Shown here piece after piece: positions 17,851 through 27,723 of a DNA stretch of 36,380 bases. Each line of letters opens with the position of its first letter. Position 1 is the first letter of the stretch. The translations under genes and the position numbers were made by a program. The notes under the pieces were generated by a model, which saw only the letters and a list, made by a program, of their open reading frames with translations, was not told the DNA's origin and did not search any database. The stretch spans positions 1 through 36,380 of the forward strand of contig JWZX01002588.1 of assembly GCA_001275005.1 (NCBI GenBank), in the 5' to 3' direction. This DNA is from Chrysochromulina tobinii (taxonomy: Eukaryota; Haptophyta; Prymnesiales; Chrysochromulinaceae).

Positions 17851-20160
17851 ATGCCGCCACGAATTGTTACGATCTCGGCAGATGCGGTTGCCTCGCACGT
17901 CGCACCACCACTGCAGCAAGGCTACTACCAACCACCGCCAACTCATGTCGTGCAACAGCCGTATTACTCGGCTCCACCGCCACAGCCCGCGCTGCAGTAC
18001 TACCAGCCGCCGCCGCAGCAGCAATTATACCAGCCGCCGCCACATATGGTCGCATATCAGCCGCTGCCACCGCACGCGGCCGCGTACCAGCCGCCGCCAC
18101 CAGTGCAAACAGGACTGTGGCTCGACAACCACAGCGTATCACATGTGTCGCCCGAGTCACACATTCGCGACGCGGCGTGGAGAACGGACCAGCGCGACCT
18201 CGACCAGAAGCGAGCGCAGCAGGAGCGCACGCGCATGGAATTGCAGAGGCAGATCGACGAGAGGAAGGCTCAGAAGGATGCGAAAGCCGCCGAGCTCAAG
18301 CGTATCGAGGCGCGTGAAGCGGCCGAAGAGCGCAGCTACAACCCCTTTGGGCGCGGCGGTGGCGGCGCGCCGCTACGCGACGCCGAAGGCAACCTGCAGA
18401 CGGATCTGCGCCACGTCAAGCCCGATCGGTCGCCGGCGGCTCGGAGTACCGCAGAAGCGCTGTACGGTGCGCCTGACCGCGAGGGCGCCGTCGCCGCCGC
18501 CGCCGCCGCCGCCGCCGCAGCCGCCGCAGCGGCTGCTGCTGCGGCGCCGCCACCGCCGCGACCATTGCAGCCGCCGCCGCCCCCACAACCGCATCAGCAG
18601 CAGTGGCAGGCCCCCGAGCAGCAGTGGCAAGCGCCCGCGCCAGCCCATACTGCCGCGGCGCAGCAGCACGTTACATTTGCGCCGCCGCCGCGGCCACGGC
18701 CACCGCCGCCGCAGCAGCCGCCGGCGCAGCAGCAGCAGGCCGTGCCGATGGCGCCGCCGCCGATGCCGCCGGCGCCGGCGACGCCCGCCGATGCGTTCGC
18801 GAGGCAGGAGGCCAATGCCGCTCGCCTCGGCTCGCAAATGTCGCGTGGCGCGTTCTCGATCGGTGGCGGCATGGGCGGCGACGACGACGGCGACGGCGGC
18901 GGTGGCGAGTCCATTTTAGGGCTCCTGGGTGGCACTGCGAGCGCGGCGGCGGCTCCTCGACGGCGCGATCGAAGCACGTCCCTCTTGCCGTCCGGGATCG
19001 CGATGCCCGTCGTGAGCCTGGGCGGTGACGCGCCGCCACCAGTCGTTCGTGGAGGCGTTGTGGGTCATCCTAATTTGGGTCGTCGCATTGAGGACCCTAA
19101 TTTGGGTGGAGCTGAGGAGCGCCCGGGCCGACCCAAATTAGGTCGACGCGTCGGCGCAGGCGCGCCCGCGGGCGGCGACGGGCGCGCGGACAAGCGTGCG
19201 ATGGGCCCCTGGGCCCGTTCCGTGGCGGGCGCCGTGGCGGGCGCCGTGGCGGGCTCGAAGACCCTCGCCCGGAGCACATCGGCGCCGCAGCGCGACGGCG
19301 GCGGTGTGGACGGGCTGAGCGGCGCCCTCAAGACGGCTGCAGGCGTCGGACGGCGCGCCGCCGGTTCGGCCCACCCGTCGGCGCGCGCGCCGCCACCCCC
19401 GACCGGCGCGAGTGCCAGCTCCGCGACGAGCGCCGCCTCGGGCGCGAGGCGCGGCGGCCGGCCTTCTACACACGTCCCCGCTGATGAGCTGCACCGGCAG
19501 CTCGAATCTCGCGATGACGAGATCCGCAATCTCCGTCGGCAGCTCGAGGCTGAGAGGCTCCTTCTCGCACAACGTACGGAGCTCCTTCTGGAGCCTGGGA
19601 ATCGCTCACCCGAGGTCTTACGACAACTAGTCGGCTCTGTCTTCCCTCCGTCCGCCGGCGCTGGCGCTCACGCCGGCGCTCATGCCGGCGCTCTGACAGG
19701 AGGCGCCTCCACGAGCCCGCATCGCTCCCCGCATCGCACGCTGGCACCCAAAACGCTCGACACAGCGCTCCGCGTCGGCGCCACGGCCGTTCCCACGCCC
19801 ATCCCATACGCGCCCAATACAGCGCCCTCATATGCGCCCACACCCAGCGGGGGAGATGGAGTGTGGGACGCGGAAGTCGGCGCTGTATTGGGCGTTCTGC
19901 CTGTGTCGGTGGTGCAGCCGAGCGCCGTTGGAGGGTTCGGCACCGGCGGCGACGCCTACCTTGCCGCATCCAAGGCGTGCGTGCGTGCAGACGGGATGCG
20001 CTGCGGCCGGCTCGAGGCTGCCAAGATGCTCGCGCTCGTACGGCGTTACAAAATCATCGTGCCCCCAGACATGGCCGAAGCGGCGAAGAAAAAGGGGATG
20101 TGCAGCTACACTGTCTTCATCGATCGACTCAGAGAACTCGGCGCCGCGTCGGCAGCGTGA
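17851..20160 (+). CDS. CSPP1/CCDC66-like ciliary or centrosomal protein
   Basis: 769 residues from an ATG at 17851. The first about 95 residues are Pro/Gln/Tyr-rich with repeated YQPPP. A charged coiled coil (about 115-160, [20 protein letters not shown]) runs directly into [18 protein letters not shown] at about residue 164. This N-P-[FW]-G-[KR]-x-G-x-G-A-P motif is characteristic of CSPP1 and CCDC66, microtubule-associated proteins of centrosomes and cilia. A poly-Ala run (about 213-231), Pro/Gln-rich disorder, Gly/Asp runs, a second coiled coil ([20 protein letters not shown], about 550-570) and a compact C-terminal helical domain (about 700-769, ending [14 protein letters not shown]) follow. 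By family knowledge it would bind microtubules at the basal body or axoneme; homology rests on the one motif plus coiled-coil context. The ORF is open upstream of 17851 but that DNA contains a dispersed repeat. Confidence 0.72.
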   Translation: MPPRIVTISADAVASHVAPPLQQGYYQPPPTHVVQQPYYSAPPPQPALQYYQPPPQQQLYQPPPHMVAYQPLPPHAAAYQPPPPVQTGLWLDNHSVSHVSPESHIRDAAWRTDQRDLDQKRAQQERTRMELQRQIDERKAQKDAKAAELKRIEAREAAEERSYNPFGRGGGGAPLRDAEGNLQTDLRHVKPDRSPAARSTAEALYGAPDREGAVAAAAAAAAAAAAAAAAAAPPPPRPLQPPPPPQPHQQQWQAPEQQWQAPAPAHTAAAQQHVTFAPPPRPRPPPPQQPPAQQQQAVPMAPPPMPPAPATPADAFARQEANAARLGSQMSRGAFSIGGGMGGDDDGDGGGGESILGLLGGTASAAAAPRRRDRSTSLLPSGIAMPVVSLGGDAPPPVVRGGVVGHPNLGRRIEDPNLGGAEERPGRPKLGRRVGAGAPAGGDGRADKRAMGPWARSVAGAVAGAVAGSKTLARSTSAPQRDGGGVDGLSGALKTAAGVGRRAAGSAHPSARAPPPPTGASASSATSAASGARRGGRPSTHVPADELHRQLESRDDEIRNLRRQLEAERLLLAQRTELLLEPGNRSPEVLRQLVGSVFPPSAGAGAHAGAHAGALTGGASTSPHRSPHRTLAPKTLDTALRVGATAVPTPIPYAPNTAPSYAPTPSGGDGVWDAEVGAVLGVLPVSVVQPSAVGGFGTGGDAYLAASKACVRADGMRCGRLEAAKMLALVRRYKIIVPPDMAEAAKKKGMCSYTVFIDRLRELGAASAA
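19069..19142. repeat. CCTAATTTGGGT: two direct copies and one inverted
   Basis: Direct copies at 19069-19080 and 19096-19107, exact reverse complement at 19131-19142. All lie inside the CSPP1-like coding region, where they encode PNLG, PNLG and PKLG. They are AT-rich islands in very GC-rich DNA. Confidence 0.85.
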
Positions 20161-20631
20161 GCGGTCCTACGGGTCGGACTCGGATTCGGGCCTGCCTCCG
20201 GCCTCGGTGATCGGATCAGTAGCGCGTCAACTTTAAGCTCCAACCGACGGCTAACCGACGGCGGGCGACGCGGCCCATTCGATGTGACCGCGGCAGCCGG
20301 GCCCGCCGAGCCGATGGCCGACGCGCACGGGGCACGGCAGCCAGCGACGGCAGGCTCCGCTCACCACGCTGGCACCGACGGCAGCGGGGTGCACAGGCGA
20401 TGTCTGCACGTGTTCGGCCGTCCGGTTGCCGTTTCGCTCGGTCCGCGTCCGTCGGGGTGTCAGAGAGGGACGTTGATACGTTTCAGAATTACACTACTCA
20501 AAATGTACGGAGTCCGTGTGAACTGGCGACTCCGGGTCTCTTCAGCCGGCTGAGAGACGGCGGGTGGGAGACGAGAGGTCTGGCTGAAAAAGACGTCCGA
20601 CCTCCGCACAGCACGTCGCGCGGTGCCGCGG
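20161..20631. other. Intergenic region between convergent genes
   Basis: 471 bp between the CSPP1-like stop and the stop of the next minus-strand gene. No RNA gene or significant repeat noticed; presumably 3' UTRs. Confidence 0.55.
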
Positions 20632-21909
20632 TCACACTCGAACGACCACACGCGCGGACCTGCTGCCGCTGGGGCCGCTCCCGCTGGGGCCGCTCCCGCT
20701 GGGGCAGCTCCCGCTTGGTGCATACGCGCCTCGGAAAGAAATGGGTGGAGCCATCTGCGGGAGCCTCTTGGACTGCGCCGGTGGCCCTATGGAACGTGGA
20801 GTCGTTTTGCAGCCAAGAAGACGCGGCGATGGGCTGCCACGAGGGGAGAAGAATCTATCCTTGAGCTTATCGCTCACGACCTCTTCCTGTGGCTCCTTTT
20901 TGTCAGAGAACAGCCGGCGCGTTGCCCGATGGCCCTCCTCGATGGCGCCGTCGATTGCCGCCTGCGCCTCTGCGCGGAGCGTCTCAAAGTAGCCAGCGCC
21001 TTCGGCAGGTGGATCTTGCATAGCCTGCGGTGTTTGCTTGCGAGGCGTCGAATAAGCGGTCGCGTGAAACGGCGAACCTGAAGGCACAGCCTTCGTCACA
21101 CGCTTAGCACTCACGGAAGCAGGTGTCGCTGGCTGCGAGAAGGACACCGCGGAGGCGTTGTGGCACTCCTTCTCGGATGATATCTCTTGCATGACTGAGA
21201 TCACTGGATTACTCAAGCCTATCCAGTCGCTGATAGGTTGCCACCAGCTGTTGTACAGCAAATCTGCTGCAGGCGGCGCGGCGAGCGATTCTGACGGCGC
21301 GGCGGGCGCGGTAGACGGCGTCCTCGACGGCGATTTGGCAGGCTGTGCACGTGCGTTGCGGCCGGCCCACGTTGATGCGGATGGCATCTGTGATGGGTGC
21401 AGCGGCAGCGGATGCCGAATGGCTCTCAAGGGGGACGCAGCCGGTTTCGGAGGTGTTGGCGGCGGTTTGATGCCGACTGACGCCTCGTATTGCGCCTCGC
21501 CTCGTCTCCTCGCCTCCGTCTCCTCCTTGACAAACTGCGACAGATTTTTGAGCGTGTGTGTGTTCGCTCCTTCCAACTCGGCGCGCTCCCGTGCCTTCTT
21601 CCGGGCGATCCGCGCACGCACTTTGGCGATCTTACGAGCCGCATCAATTTCGGCCATGGCCAATTCGACAGCGTACCGCTGCGAGGCGGAGAGCCGCTTG
21701 ACGCAGAATTGTCGTCGCGCGTCGCCGAGGTGAGCGAGCGGATTCTCAAGCGGCATGAAGTAGTCCGGGTCATACTCGCCTGGGGCCTGCGCGAGCGCCT
21801 TTGCGATGAAGGTGCCGAGACGATTTAGGTCCTCATGTGGCTTGTCATCGTCGTTGATAGGCTTACCTGGAGTCGCGCCGCCCGACTGCAGTGCGAGGAG
21901 CCCAAACAT
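20632..21909 (-). CDS. Unknown coiled-coil / disordered protein
   Basis: 425 residues from an ATG at 21909. I recognise no family. The N-terminal 130 residues look folded and helical: LNRLGTFIAKALAQAPGEYD, then RRQFCVKRLSASQRYAVELA, then a strongly basic helix (KIAKVRARIARKKARERAEL) that may be a coiled coil or nucleic-acid or microtubule contact. The remainder is Pro/Ser/Ala-rich, probably disordered, with a short hydrophobic patch (LLYNSWWQPISDWIGL). The tail is a Gly/Pro/Ser repeat from a 15-bp DNA repeat (about 20667-20712), so the true C-terminus may differ. It is divergent from the RING gene, 248 bp apart. Confidence 0.65.
   Translation of the reverse strand: MFGLLALQSGGATPGKPINDDDKPHEDLNRLGTFIAKALAQAPGEYDPDYFMPLENPLAHLGDARRQFCVKRLSASQRYAVELAMAEIDAARKIAKVRARIARKKARERAELEGANTHTLKNLSQFVKEETEARRRGEAQYEASVGIKPPPTPPKPAASPLRAIRHPLPLHPSQMPSASTWAGRNARAQPAKSPSRTPSTAPAAPSESLAAPPAADLLYNSWWQPISDWIGLSNPVISVMQEISSEKECHNASAVSFSQPATPASVSAKRVTKAVPSGSPFHATAYSTPRKQTPQAMQDPPAEGAGYFETLRAEAQAAIDGAIEEGHRATRRLFSDKKEPQEEVVSDKLKDRFFSPRGSPSPRLLGCKTTPRSIGPPAQSKRLPQMAPPISFRGAYAPSGSCPSGSGPSGSGPSGSRSARVVVRV
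20667..20712. repeat. 15-bp tandem repeat (GCTGGGGCCGCTCCC), three copies
   Basis: Three units with one substitution in the last. On the minus strand it encodes repeated Pro-Ser-Gly-Ser-Gly near the C-terminus of the unknown coiled-coil protein. Confidence 0.75.
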
Positions 21910-22157
21910 TAGGCGCTCCAGTCCAATGCGAGCTCATCAAACGACGCGCGGGCATACCAAGTACACATACGTAGGTCGAGGTCAAGGATGGAGAGAACGT
22001 CCACCTCAGGTAGGATGGGAGAACCTGTGCGTTTTACGTGTTGTGTGAATTCATAAGTGATGAAGAGCTTTAGAGGCCCGTCCATAGTGTTTTCGTCAGG
22101 GACTGGGACTTGTGGAGGGGCCTTCATTTCAGCAGCAACCCGGCGTACTCCAGTGCC

Positions 22158-23003
22158 ATGTGGCGCGAGCGCGCTAGTAGCAGCGCCATCTACCCGCTCA
22201 TCGTTTACGGGAGTTCTGAATTTGCTCGCTACTTCTCCAACGGCCGTGCGGTTCCAGCCCGGATGCCGTCGCTAGAGGCCAGCCCCGCATACCAATTTGG
22301 CAAGTGGGCAAGGCTCGTCGCCTTGAGCATGGGTCTTTTGCCGGTGGTGGTGTGGCACGGGGAGCGCACTCTGCGGCGCTATTGGCAGAACCGCCGTCGC
22401 CGCTCCGAGATCATGATCCGTACACAACACGCCGACCATCTGATGGCACAGGCTGCTGCAGTGACAGCGCAGCCGCTGGCGATCGGTTCAACCGCAGCGG
22501 ACGCCCTCCGTGCCATCATCGACGCCGGCCTCAGTGGGAGTAGCACCACGGTACTCCAGCACCGGCTCTTCGAAGGGCTGCGGCCAAACGCACCGCACTC
22601 GCTGCGTATGCTCGCACTGCTCGCTTGCAGGATTGAGGCACTGCACCGAAGCGTCTCCGGCGGCGGCGTGGCCGGTGGAACGGCCTCGCCGTCCTCGTCA
22701 ACATGCGCGATCGTGCGCCACCCAGATCGTGCGAGCAGCGCAGCCCTCGCACCGACGACCACGACGGCTCAGGAGGGCAATTGCGAGGAGGCCCCGAGCG
22801 CGAGCGACTTCGCCACGTGCCGGGTCTGCTTGGACGCTCCTGTCGACGCAGTGCTCGCGCCGTGTGGGCACCTCGCCGCGTGCCTCGGCTGCCTACAACG
22901 CATGACACAGGTCATAGACTTGTCCCGAGCCTCTAGCGCGCGATTGCGCTGCCCCGTGTGTGTCACGCCTGTGAGCGATGTGCTGCGCGCGTTCGCTTGT
23001 TAG
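22158..23003 (+). CDS. Membrane-anchored C3HC4 RING protein (probable E3 ligase)
   Basis: 281 residues from an ATG at 22158. A hydrophobic segment (about residues 54-72, WARLVALSMGLLPVVVWHG) flanked by basic residues is a likely membrane anchor. The C-terminus (about 220-281) is a RING of the C3HC4 type: CRVC, CGHLAAC, CLGC, and finally CPVC, ending almost at the stop (VSDVLRAFAC), like MUL1 and IAP-type RINGs. RING domains recruit an E2 and promote ubiquitin transfer. The loop before the last Cys pair is longer than usual (about 19 residues). The middle region (about 100-190) is helical and unrecognised. The combination suggests an organelle-membrane ubiquitin ligase; the compartment is not determined. 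It is divergent from the preceding gene. Confidence 0.8.
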   Translation: MWRERASSSAIYPLIVYGSSEFARYFSNGRAVPARMPSLEASPAYQFGKWARLVALSMGLLPVVVWHGERTLRRYWQNRRRRSEIMIRTQHADHLMAQAAAVTAQPLAIGSTAADALRAIIDAGLSGSSTTVLQHRLFEGLRPNAPHSLRMLALLACRIEALHRSVSGGGVAGGTASPSSSTCAIVRHPDRASSAALAPTTTTAQEGNCEEAPSASDFATCRVCLDAPVDAVLAPCGHLAACLGCLQRMTQVIDLSRASSARLRCPVCVTPVSDVLRAFAC

Positions 23004-23146
23004 ATGTTCCCTCATATCTTTGCTAGCACTTTTCTGAAGATGATTCGAACTCCGGTCTCGTCAATGTGGCGATCGATGCGGATCGCGAGCTCGATTTGTG
23101 TGCACGGAATGTGGATGTGGCAGACCTCGGATTCAGCGTTGCCGCG

Positions 23147-23758
23147 ATGCTGACAACTGTCCTTGCTTGGCTCGCTTGGGTATCCCCGTCGCCAATGAGC
23201 GCTGTGCGTGCGCACCACTCCGCTTTGGGGCACTCGAAGTTGGGTCATGTTCGTATGGACGCCTCACCTTCACCTCCGCCTGCCACCGACATGCGCTTTC
23301 CCAATAGGCCGCCGGCGGAAGCCCCGAATGCAAAATACGGCCACGATCCGCGTGACGGGAGCGAGGACGTCAGCGGCGATTCAAACTGGGCCAACATGCT
23401 CTTCGAGCGCGGTGCGGGAAAGGTAAACACTCTCCAAACCATGGAGCAGTTTGTTGGTGCGCTGCATGTCGCCGAGAAGGCTGGTGAGATTGTCGTCCTC
23501 AAGTTCAAGAGAGTTGGGTGCGCCGCGTGCGCGAGTACGGAGAAGCAGTATGCTGAAAAGGCCAAACGTTATTCGGCCAAGGCCAAGTTTTTCGAAGTGG
23601 ACTATGACGAGGGAAAGGCCTTTTGCAAGAAATGCGAGGTCAAGTTCGTTCCTTCGGCGCACGTTTACCGCGGCTACAGCTTTCTGGCTGCGATGGCGCT
23701 CGGCAAGAACAGTTGGGACGCGTTCTCTGATCGACTCGAGCAGGAGCTGGCGCAATAG
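23147..23758 (+). CDS. Thioredoxin-like protein with bipartite-type leader
   Basis: 203 residues from an ATG at 23147. The leader (MLTTVLAWLAWVSPSPMSAV) is a signal-peptide-like hydrophobic stretch followed by a Ser/His/Arg-rich region, consistent with secondary-plastid import. Residues about 105-203 have a thioredoxin fold: a helix (TMEQFVGALHVAEKAGEIVV), the strand VLKFKRVGC, a C-A-A-C redox pair (Cys125, Cys128) where classical thioredoxins have W-C-G-P-C, KFFEVDYDEGKAFCKKCEV, and the cis-proline strand FVPSAHVYRG. An additional CxxC (about 163-166) precedes the cis-proline. It is probably a dithiol-disulphide protein of the plastid, of the atypical ACHT/HCF164-like sort; the exact class is uncertain. 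It starts 143 bp after the RING gene on the same strand. Confidence 0.78.
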   Translation: MLTTVLAWLAWVSPSPMSAVRAHHSALGHSKLGHVRMDASPSPPPATDMRFPNRPPAEAPNAKYGHDPRDGSEDVSGDSNWANMLFERGAGKVNTLQTMEQFVGALHVAEKAGEIVVLKFKRVGCAACASTEKQYAEKAKRYSAKAKFFEVDYDEGKAFCKKCEVKFVPSAHVYRGYSFLAAMALGKNSWDAFSDRLEQELAQ

Positions 23759-24528
23759 CGTCCACGTGCTCGTATATTCGCATGAATCAAGGCCATCCAC
23801 GTGGATGGCGCTTGAACGCCTCCCTGGGTGTTGTCTCGACTCCTGAGATACGACTCTGAACCGACGCCGACGGAGCGCGCGGACGACACGGGACGACGTC
23901 GCGGGGGGAGACAGGGCGCGCATGTCCATGTCCTTATTTTGGGAAGCATGGTGCAAGTGCAAGCCTTCCGTCACCGCAGTTAAACTTGAATCTCGTCTCG
24001 GCGCGCGTACGCTCGCCGTTGTCCAGCCGTTGCGCCCTCGCCCCCGCCGGTTATAGCGGGTTTTCGTTTGATAGCATTCGCGGCATTATATGGGTTCGTC
24101 GCGGTCGTTCGAAAACCAAAAACTGTTATTATGAAAACGAACGGACGGTACCGTCGCGGTCGATTGCGGCGTTGGCCGGCGCCGGCGGGCGACGCGACAC
24201 TTCTAAACACTATAGCGACTGCACCCGCGGCGGGGCTGTGCGGCCGGTGCGCCGCCCTCCGCACGCCACGTCGCCACCGCCCGCCCGAGACCCGGGCTGG
24301 CGGCGCGGGACCGGCAGCGGCACGGCACTTGCGCACACCCGCGGCGCGCCCGCGCACCACGCGCACCACCGCGGCGCGCCGCCCCGCAGCGCCCGCGCAC
24401 CACCGCGCCGCGACACACACGCACGCGCGACGTGCCGGCGCGGGCGCGCAGGGCGACGCCCCGCATGGGACCGGACACACGTTCCGGCTACCGGGTACCG
24501 CGTACGCAACGGCGTTGCCGGCTTCGAC
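23759..24528. other. Intergenic region between convergent genes
   Basis: 770 bp; the part at 24220-24440 is extremely GC-rich and low complexity (GCGCACCACCGCG-type motifs), so several overlapping open frames exist on both strands. None shows a domain or plausible composition. Presumed 3' UTRs and spacer. Confidence 0.55.
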
Positions 24529-26142
24529 CTACGCGACTACAGGGTACACGTACAGCGCCTCGTACCGTCTAAGTCCCTTGCGGGTGTGGGAGCTTCCCCA
24601 AGCATGCCCATGCAGTCGGCGCTTACGTCGCAACTCGTCTGCTGGCGGGACGGCGCTTGAGACGGCGCTCGACCTGCGAGGAGGCGGCGGGGGAAGCTCC
24701 CCGTAAAGCGACCGAGACGGAGCTAGAGTTGCGCCGAGCACCTTGAGCCGACGCAGCACAACGTCGGCCACCGCGCCGCGGCTAAAATGCTCAACCATGG
24801 TCGCACGTGCTCGGGCGCCACGTTCCTTCGCGGCCGCGCCGTCGCCACTCGTCGCCTCGTCGTAGGCACGTCGCATGGCCTGGCGCAGCATCGCAACTGT
24901 CGTCTCGGCGAAGCCGCCAGCGAGCTCACGCGCGACGGGCAGCTGGTGCGAGTTGTGCGCCGTCAAAAAGGCCGTTGGGCCCGAAAAATTGGTCGCGATG
25001 ACTGGTAGCCCCATCGCCATCGCCTCTGCAATCGGCAGCCCCCATCCTTCGCCGCGCGTCGGCAGGACGAAGCAGTTCGAACGCGCGTACAGCCGCCGCA
25101 AGGCGACGCGCGAGACGTCCTCCTGTAGGAGCTCTACCGGCGCCAGCTTGTCGCGCGGAGCCCTCGCCACCTGGAGCGCATGCCGGCTCACCCACTCATT
25201 GAGGTCGCGAGGGCCAGGCTCCCACGAGGGGAGGTACGACTTGATCACCTGATGAGAGAGTCCATCAGAGTCCATCAGAGGCCATCAGAGTCCATCAGAG
25301 GCCATCAGAGGCTAATCAGAGGCCATCTTAGGAAATCAGAGGCAATCAGAGGCAATCAGAGGAAATCAGAGTCCATCAGAGCCTCCCCATATGAGGGGAG
25401 GTAGTTGATGGATCACCAGCTTGACTGCGCTGCGCTCTCGAGCACTCGTGAATTCACACCAGTAGGCCTCGAGGAGCAGGTCCCAGCCTTTGCGCCACTC
25501 CCACTTGAATGAGGACAGGAAGACAAAGGGGCTCGGCGATGGCGCCGGTGTGTCGCCGACCTTGGCGCTCGGCCGTTTCCACCAGCCGAGCGGCCCGTCA
25601 CTTGGCTCTTCTACCACCGAGGGGATGTAGTTGGGGTGGAAGAAGTCCACGTCGACGGGCTCTGGCACCACGTGCAAAAGGGAGCGTGCGATGCCCGCGG
25701 CAACAAATGTGTCGACGTGCCATGCGGTCGGCACCCAGATCTCGTCGGCGTGGCGCAGGCAGGCGGCCTGCTCCGCCTTCAGGCTGGATTCAGTCATAGT
25801 GCGCGCAACGACGCGCCAAGGACGGGCGCTGCTCGACTGCCAGCGCCGCATGCTGCACGGCTCGCCATGCTCAATGACGAGCGCCCCGTGCGTCTGCTGA
25901 GCAGAGCGCGCATTCTCATCGGCCCACGTGGCACGGTACGTAGCGGCGTCACGGGCCTCAAGTTGTCCATCAAGCCAGACATCGTCGCATTTGCCCGTCA
26001 AAAGCCGGACGGCCACACCCTTGTCGTGTAGGCCGGGGACGAAGCCTAGCGCCACCTCGGTGAAAAAGCCGGAGAAGCCGCAGCCGACAGGTACGCGCCA
26101 CTCGACCTCGAATTGCACGGGGCTCGATGTTGACAAGGACAT
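24529..26142 (-). CDS. GT4-family (GT-B) glycosyltransferase, 2 exons
   Basis: Exon 1 is 26142-25417 and exon 2 is 25248-24529, giving 481 residues. The start is the ATG at 26142. The N-terminal Rossmann-like domain includes VEWRVPVGCGFSGFFTEVAL and the linker VPEPVDVDFFHP. The C-terminal domain has the nucleotide-sugar site of GT4 enzymes: FVLPTRGEGWGLPIAEAMAM (about residues 303-322, Glu-x7-Glu), then PVIATNFSGPTAFL. The enzymes transfer a sugar from an activated donor with retention. The spliced junction reads AVKL|VIKSYLPSWEP, a normal strand before the donor domain. Without splicing the frame hits a stop shortly after entering the repeat array. No signal peptide or membrane anchor is seen, so cytosolic action is likely. 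The acceptor is unknown. Confidence 0.85.
25249..25416 (-). other. Repeat-filled intron in GT4 gene
   Basis: 168 nt, GT-AG, phase 0. Its first about 34 bases (GTGATCCATCAACTACCTCC and onward) resemble the first about 34 bases of the next exon (GTGATCAAGTCGTACCTCCC and onward). The remainder is an array of about a dozen 10-11-bp units around CTCTGATTGC/CTCTGATGGA, ending CTCTCTCATCAG, the same ending as the methionine synthase repeat intron. Confidence 0.85.
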
Positions 26143-26538
26143 GGCCTGGCTTTCATGCTCCAACCTGCTCGTCCTTTCCTGTGAAAATACACGATCCTCG
26201 ACAACACTCGTCCTCGACGCGCCGACCTTCGCTCAAAGCCTCCCTTCCACTGGCTTCACATCTCTCAGCCGCTAACATATGTTCATATCGTGGGAATCCT
26301 GGTGCGCCCCCCCACAGGGTGGGCGCGGATCTCCTCTCTGCGCGCTGCCTCTCTGCCTCGACCCCTCGCGCCTCGCGCCTCGCGATGTGCTGCGCGCCTT
26401 GCGAATCTGCGTGTGAACTCTACGGCGCCTTTTCACGGCGCGATCTGATCGCGGCGCGCCCTTCCCCCTGTACTTGACCCTCCCCCTCCGTGTCTCGCAC
26501 GAGGACAAGGGGGGAGGCTCAGAACCTCGTGACGAACC
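26143..26538. other. Intergenic region
   Basis: 396 bp between the GT4 start and the hydrolase stop, both on the minus strand. No gene or repeat apparent; should contain the GT4 promoter and the hydrolase 3' UTR. Confidence 0.55.
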
Positions 26539-27723
26539 TCACGACGAACCGTCATAGAGCGGGAGGAGGGAGAAGCCGTCGTGTGTCTCGGGGACGGTGA
26601 GCGGCGAGGGCGACGACGGGTGGCTCGACGACGACGACGCGCCGTCCTTGCAGTCCTCATCCTCAGTGTGCCCAAAGCCTTGCGAATACAGCCAATGCAG
26701 TGCGCGACGTGTCCACCACGAGGGGTCCTCGCCCAGTGCAAAGCCATGCTCGCCCAGGTTTTTGCGCACGTAGCAGTGCTCCACGCCGTGCTCGCGCAAT
26801 GCCTCCGCGTACAGATCCGAGTGCTCGCGCGGCGGGCAGATCGTGTCTCCGATGGAGCCCACCAGGAAGGTGGGTGGCGCAGCGAAACCTTCACCGCCGA
26901 GCAGGGCGTCGGTAGGTTCGTCAAGGACGCGCGCCTTCTTGGGCATGCCGCCCTGGCCGCGGTTGTAAAAGTCCGCCTTCTCCGGGTCGAGCCACGGCGA
27001 ACCGTCGATGGCCGGATAGATGAGCAGCTGAGCGTCCAAATCAGGGTGAGCCGAGCGGGTCTGCACACGAGCCTGCTTGCGCTTGTGCGCGCGCAGCGCG
27101 TGCGAGGCGACCAGGTGGCCGCCCGCGGAGAAGCCGATCGCGGCGACCGGGCCGCCGCGCGCCTGGCGCACGAGCGCAGCCGCCGCATCCAGGTCGTCGA
27201 GTGCCTCCTGGTGGTCGTGGTGCGGCAGCAACCGGTAGCGCAGCACGGCCGCAGCGATCCCGTGCGACGAGAGCCACTCGACGATGGGCAGCCCCTCCTT
27301 GGGGCAGAGGAACTCGTAGTTGCCGCCGGGCACCACGATCACCGTCCCCTTGCCCTTGCCCGCGATCGCCGTCGGCTGGATTAGCAGCCGCGGCGAGTGC
27401 GGACCACAGAATAGAGGGTCGTGGTCGAGCGGCGGCATGCGCGGGCGGCTGTTGCACTCGGCGCAGATGGAGAACTTGCACTCGGCGCACACGAGGATGG
27501 GCGAGCCCGCGCACGGCGAGCATTTGCACTCGTTGCACGCGCCATGCCTGCGCCCGTCCTGGCGCGCGCGATAGAGCCTGTGGCCCTGCCAGCACTTGCG
27601 CATGGTGCCGCGCTCCGAGTGGAGCAGGATCCAGCTGGGCAAGGCGCCCCAGTGGTCGGGACCATAGATGGGTTTGCCCAGACCACGCGCACGCGGGCGG
27701 CGGTCCACGCGGTAGCAGGGCAT
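26539..27723 (-). CDS. Alpha/beta hydrolase with Cys-rich N-terminal domain
   Basis: 394 residues from the ATG at 27723. Residues about 40-95 carry paired cysteines (CWQGHRLYRA, CNECKCSPC, CAECKFSICAEC), a zinc-binding module resembling C1/DC1-type fingers. From about residue 115 it is an alpha/beta hydrolase of the BD-FAE/esterase-lipase kind: GTVIVVPGGNYEFLCPKEG (oxyanion region), IAAAVLRYRLLP, the nucleophile elbow GFSAGGHL (Ser about 197), GSIGDTICPP (probable Asp about 291) and EHGFALG (probable His about 326), a complete catalytic triad. The tail is Ser-rich. Such enzymes hydrolyse carboxyl esters; the substrate is unknown. The reading frame extends 20 codons upstream without an ATG. 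It is divergent from the GNAT-LysM gene with 162 bp between starts. Confidence 0.82.
   Translation of the reverse strand: MPCYRVDRRPRARGLGKPIYGPDHWGALPSWILLHSERGTMRKCWQGHRLYRARQDGRRHGACNECKCSPCAGSPILVCAECKFSICAECNSRPRMPPLDHDPLFCGPHSPRLLIQPTAIAGKGKGTVIVVPGGNYEFLCPKEGLPIVEWLSSHGIAAAVLRYRLLPHHDHQEALDDLDAAAALVRQARGGPVAAIGFSAGGHLVASHALRAHKRKQARVQTRSAHPDLDAQLLIYPAIDGSPWLDPEKADFYNRGQGGMPKKARVLDEPTDALLGGEGFAAPPTFLVGSIGDTICPPREHSDLYAEALREHGVEHCYVRKNLGEHGFALGEDPSWWTRRALHWLYSQGFGHTEDEDCKDGASSSSSHPSSPSPLTVPETHDGFSLLPLYDGSS

Noticed and set aside
23986-24706. Several overlapping open frames in the GC-rich spacer
   Set aside because: They overlap each other on both strands and the GT4 3' end; Arg/Ala/Pro-rich composition is typical of random GC-rich DNA.
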